A program made the position numbers and the translations under genes. A stretch of DNA of 7,402 bases, taken from Clostridia bacterium. GTDB taxonomy: Bacteria; Bacillota; Clostridia; Oscillospirales; Acutalibacteraceae. Shown here one piece after another: positions 6,849 through 7,402 of this stretch (positions are counted from its first letter, which is position 1; each line of letters starts with the position of its first letter). The stretch is taken from positions 1 to 7,402 of the forward strand of contig JAFYNC010000079.1 in assembly GCA_017549905.1 (NCBI GenBank), given 5' to 3'. The notes under the pieces are model-generated. The model did no database searches, was not told the DNA's origin, and saw nothing but the letters and a program-made list of their open reading frames with translations.

Positions 6849-6958
6849 AAAGTTCACTCCTAAAAAATGCCGCACTGCATAAAAGCGGTGCGGCATAGTA
6901 ATAGTAATAAAAATTCAAGCCGTCACCTTTCAGTCAGAAATTCTTTATGTCAGGTGCT
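6849..6958 (-). promoter_or_regulatory. Hyd operon leader RNA with switch-like alternative pairing
   Basis: The transcript from the promoter at 6965-6993 has an untranslated leader of about 110 nt. On the minus strand CACCT (6956-6952) can pair with AGGTG (6928-6924), closing a roughly 33-nt domain. The same AGGTG continues as GGTGACGGC (6927-6919), which can instead pair with GCCGCACC (6894-6887), the 5' arm of the terminator, giving 8 pairs with a single bulged A. The two structures exclude each other, as in transcription attenuators and riboswitches. I do not recognise a known aptamer class. The rest of the gene-free stretch up to 7193 holds the hyd promoter, AT-rich repeats and the divergent SOS promoter; I see no RNA gene or further ORF in it. 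Confidence 0.55.
6862..6896 (-). terminator. Intrinsic terminator inside the hyd operon leader (attenuator terminator)
   Basis: Read on the minus strand, ATGCCGCACCGC (6896-6885) pairs over 12 bp with GCAGTGCGGCAT (6878-6867), with one G-T pair and a six-base loop. Six T residues (6867-6862) follow and run straight into the AGGAG ribosome site. On the plus strand there is no T-run after the hairpin, so termination is directional. It lies between the operon promoter and the first gene, so some transcripts should end here unless the hairpin is prevented. Confidence 0.75.
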
Positions 6959-6964
6959 GTATAT

Positions 6965-6993
6965 ATTATATAATGTAAAGTAAAATTTTTCAA
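6965..6993 (-). promoter_or_regulatory. SigA-type promoter of the hyd maturation operon
   Basis: On the minus strand TTGAAA (6993-6988) and TATAAT (6970-6965) are spaced by 17 bases, placing the start near 6958. It is the best-matching promoter in the AT-rich stretch, though similar low-complexity sequence around it leaves alternatives. Confidence 0.65.
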
Positions 6994-7051
6994 GTACTAT
7001 ATTATATATAAGTTCTAAATATTATATTACATATATATAATATAATGTAAA
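6968..7051. repeat. Pair of 12-bp direct repeats ATATAATGTAAA at the hyd promoter, the distal copy within an inverted repeat
   Basis: ATATAATGTAAA occurs at 6968-6979, overlapping the -10 element and spacer of the hyd promoter, and again at 7040-7051, 72 bases away. The distal copy forms the right half of a dyad TTACAT-N12-ATGTAA (7027-7032 and 7045-7050). Spacing and position suit operator sites, but the region is very AT-rich and chance similarity is possible. Confidence 0.4.
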
Positions 7052-7129
7052 AACAATTCCGCATTACGAATTAGCAAGTGTCCTTTTTATCGTACACACA
7101 TAAATTTATAATAAAATTAAACTAAATAC

Positions 7130-7158
7130 TTGACAAATGGGGAGTGTTTGGTTATAAT
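7130..7158 (+). promoter_or_regulatory. Consensus SigA promoter of the small SOS gene
   Basis: TTGACA (7130-7135) and TATAAT (7153-7158) are perfect consensus hexamers separated by 17 bases. Such a strong promoter is typical of genes held down by a repressor, here fitting the LexA box just downstream. Confidence 0.88.
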
Positions 7159-7166
7159 AAGATTAA

Positions 7167-7180
7167 CGAACAAATGTTCG
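7167..7180 (+). promoter_or_regulatory. LexA (SOS) operator
   Basis: CGAACAAATGTTCG is a perfect CGAAC-N4-GTTCG palindrome, the Gram-positive LexA/DinR box. It begins about 9 bases after the -10 element, covering the expected transcription start, and its last base is the first G of the GGGAGG ribosome site. Confidence 0.85.
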
Positions 7181-7193
7181 GGAGGTTAAAATT

Positions 7194-7388
7194 ATGTCAG
7201 CTATACATACTTTACAAACAATTTTTGAATTTGCGGCTATTATATTTATTGTGTGGGGCTTTTTTAATGAGGATAAGTTTATTTGTTTTGAAAAGCGCCT
7301 TGTGTCCTTTTTCCGCAGAAAAAAATTAAAATTGATAAAATGCAAAGTGCAAAATACAAAATTATTTGTGCAACAAAAATCTAATTAA
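7194..7388 (+). CDS. Small single-pass membrane protein under SOS control, function unknown
   Basis: The 64-residue product starts at ATG 7194 with GGGAGG (7180-7185) 8 bases upstream. It has a short polar start, one hydrophobic segment (about residues 7-24, TIFEFAAIIFIVWGFF), then NEDKFICFEKRLVSFFRRKK, an amphipathic and strongly basic stretch. The topology is probably N-out with the basic part inside. I know no named family for it. Together with the perfect LexA box and consensus promoter, its size and topology resemble SOS-induced small membrane division inhibitors (YneA, SosA and similar), but it has no LysM domain and no recognisable sequence match, so that role is only a suggestion. Its last 16 or so codons run through a low-complexity TGCAAAG-like repeat and may not be original. 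No downstream gene is visible before the edge. Confidence 0.7.
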   Translation: MSAIHTLQTIFEFAAIIFIVWGFFNEDKFICFEKRLVSFFRRKKLKLIKCKVQNTKLFVQQKSN

Positions 7389-7402
7389 CCGTAGGGGACG
7401 AT
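7341..7402 (+). repeat. Possible start of a dispersed intergenic repeat, with three degenerate 7-bp units
   Basis: TGCAAAG, TGCAAAA and TACAAAA follow one another at 7341-7361, and the window ends with CCGTAGGGGACGAT. Sequence of this style often marks dispersed repeats in clostridial genomes. Only one end is visible, so this is a tentative call by recall. Confidence 0.3.

Noticed and set aside
6849..6896. N-terminal extension of the TM1266-type protein from an ATG at 6896
   Set aside because: The extra 16 codons are the terminator hairpin itself, no ribosome site precedes that ATG, and the family start METRV lies at 6848 with AGGAG 8 bases upstream.
6919..6956. Match of the hyd leader to known riboswitch classes (preQ1, TPP, SAM, fluoride, c-di-GMP)
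   Set aside because: None of the conserved cores I know for these classes is present, so I describe it only by its pairing logic.
7055..7072. AATTC-N8-GAATT inverted repeat
   Set aside because: Only 5 bp per arm in AT-rich DNA and not placed at a promoter; likely chance.
7144..7345. Alternative frames 7144-7329 (+) and 7163-7345 (-)
   Set aside because: The plus-strand frame starts inside the promoter and spans the LexA box; neither has a ribosome site, while the frame at 7194 has promoter, operator and ribosome site in order.

Overview
The window looks like a piece of an AT-rich, anaerobic, probably spore-forming Firmicutes (Clostridia) chromosome. Support comes from a maturation operon for [FeFe] hydrogenase, a KtrAB-type potassium uptake pair, the start of a clostridial sporulation-type polysaccharide deacetylase, strong Shine-Dalgarno sequences, TTGACA/TATAAT promoters and a Bacillus/Clostridium-type LexA box. 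I cannot name a species.

Layout. Positions 1-179 (+) hold the last 58 codons of a large serine recombinase, so the rest of a mobile element should lie to the left. The recombinase runs head-on into a truncated polysaccharide deacetylase gene (180-389, -), whose reading frame leaves the family sequence just after the catalytic-start motif. The element therefore seems to sit inside that gene. A compact divergent intergenic region follows, then ktrB-ktrA (483-2499, +), closed by a strong bidirectional terminator. On the minus strand, one operon runs from a promoter near 6990 down to 2526: a TM1266-type hydrogenase-system regulator, hydE, hydG, hydF and a small methylguanine-methyltransferase-family gene. 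Its genes are separated by 1-15 bases or overlap by 8, which indicates translational coupling. At the right edge, a consensus promoter overlain by a LexA box drives a small single-pass membrane protein (7194-7388, +). The last bases resemble the start of a dispersed low-complexity repeat.

How the genes work together. HydE and HydG are radical SAM enzymes that make the organometallic 2Fe subcluster of the H-cluster, and HydF is the GTPase scaffold that carries it to HydA. No hydrogenase structural gene lies in the window. The operon has a leader of about 110 nt with an intrinsic terminator directly before the first Shine-Dalgarno. An upstream segment can pair either with a still earlier segment or with the 5' arm of that terminator. 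This is the architecture of an attenuator or riboswitch, and I do not recognise it as a known class.

The most interesting points are the deacetylase/recombinase junction (a candidate developmentally excised element like skin), the switch-like leader of the hyd operon with its repeated motifs, and the SOS-controlled small membrane protein.
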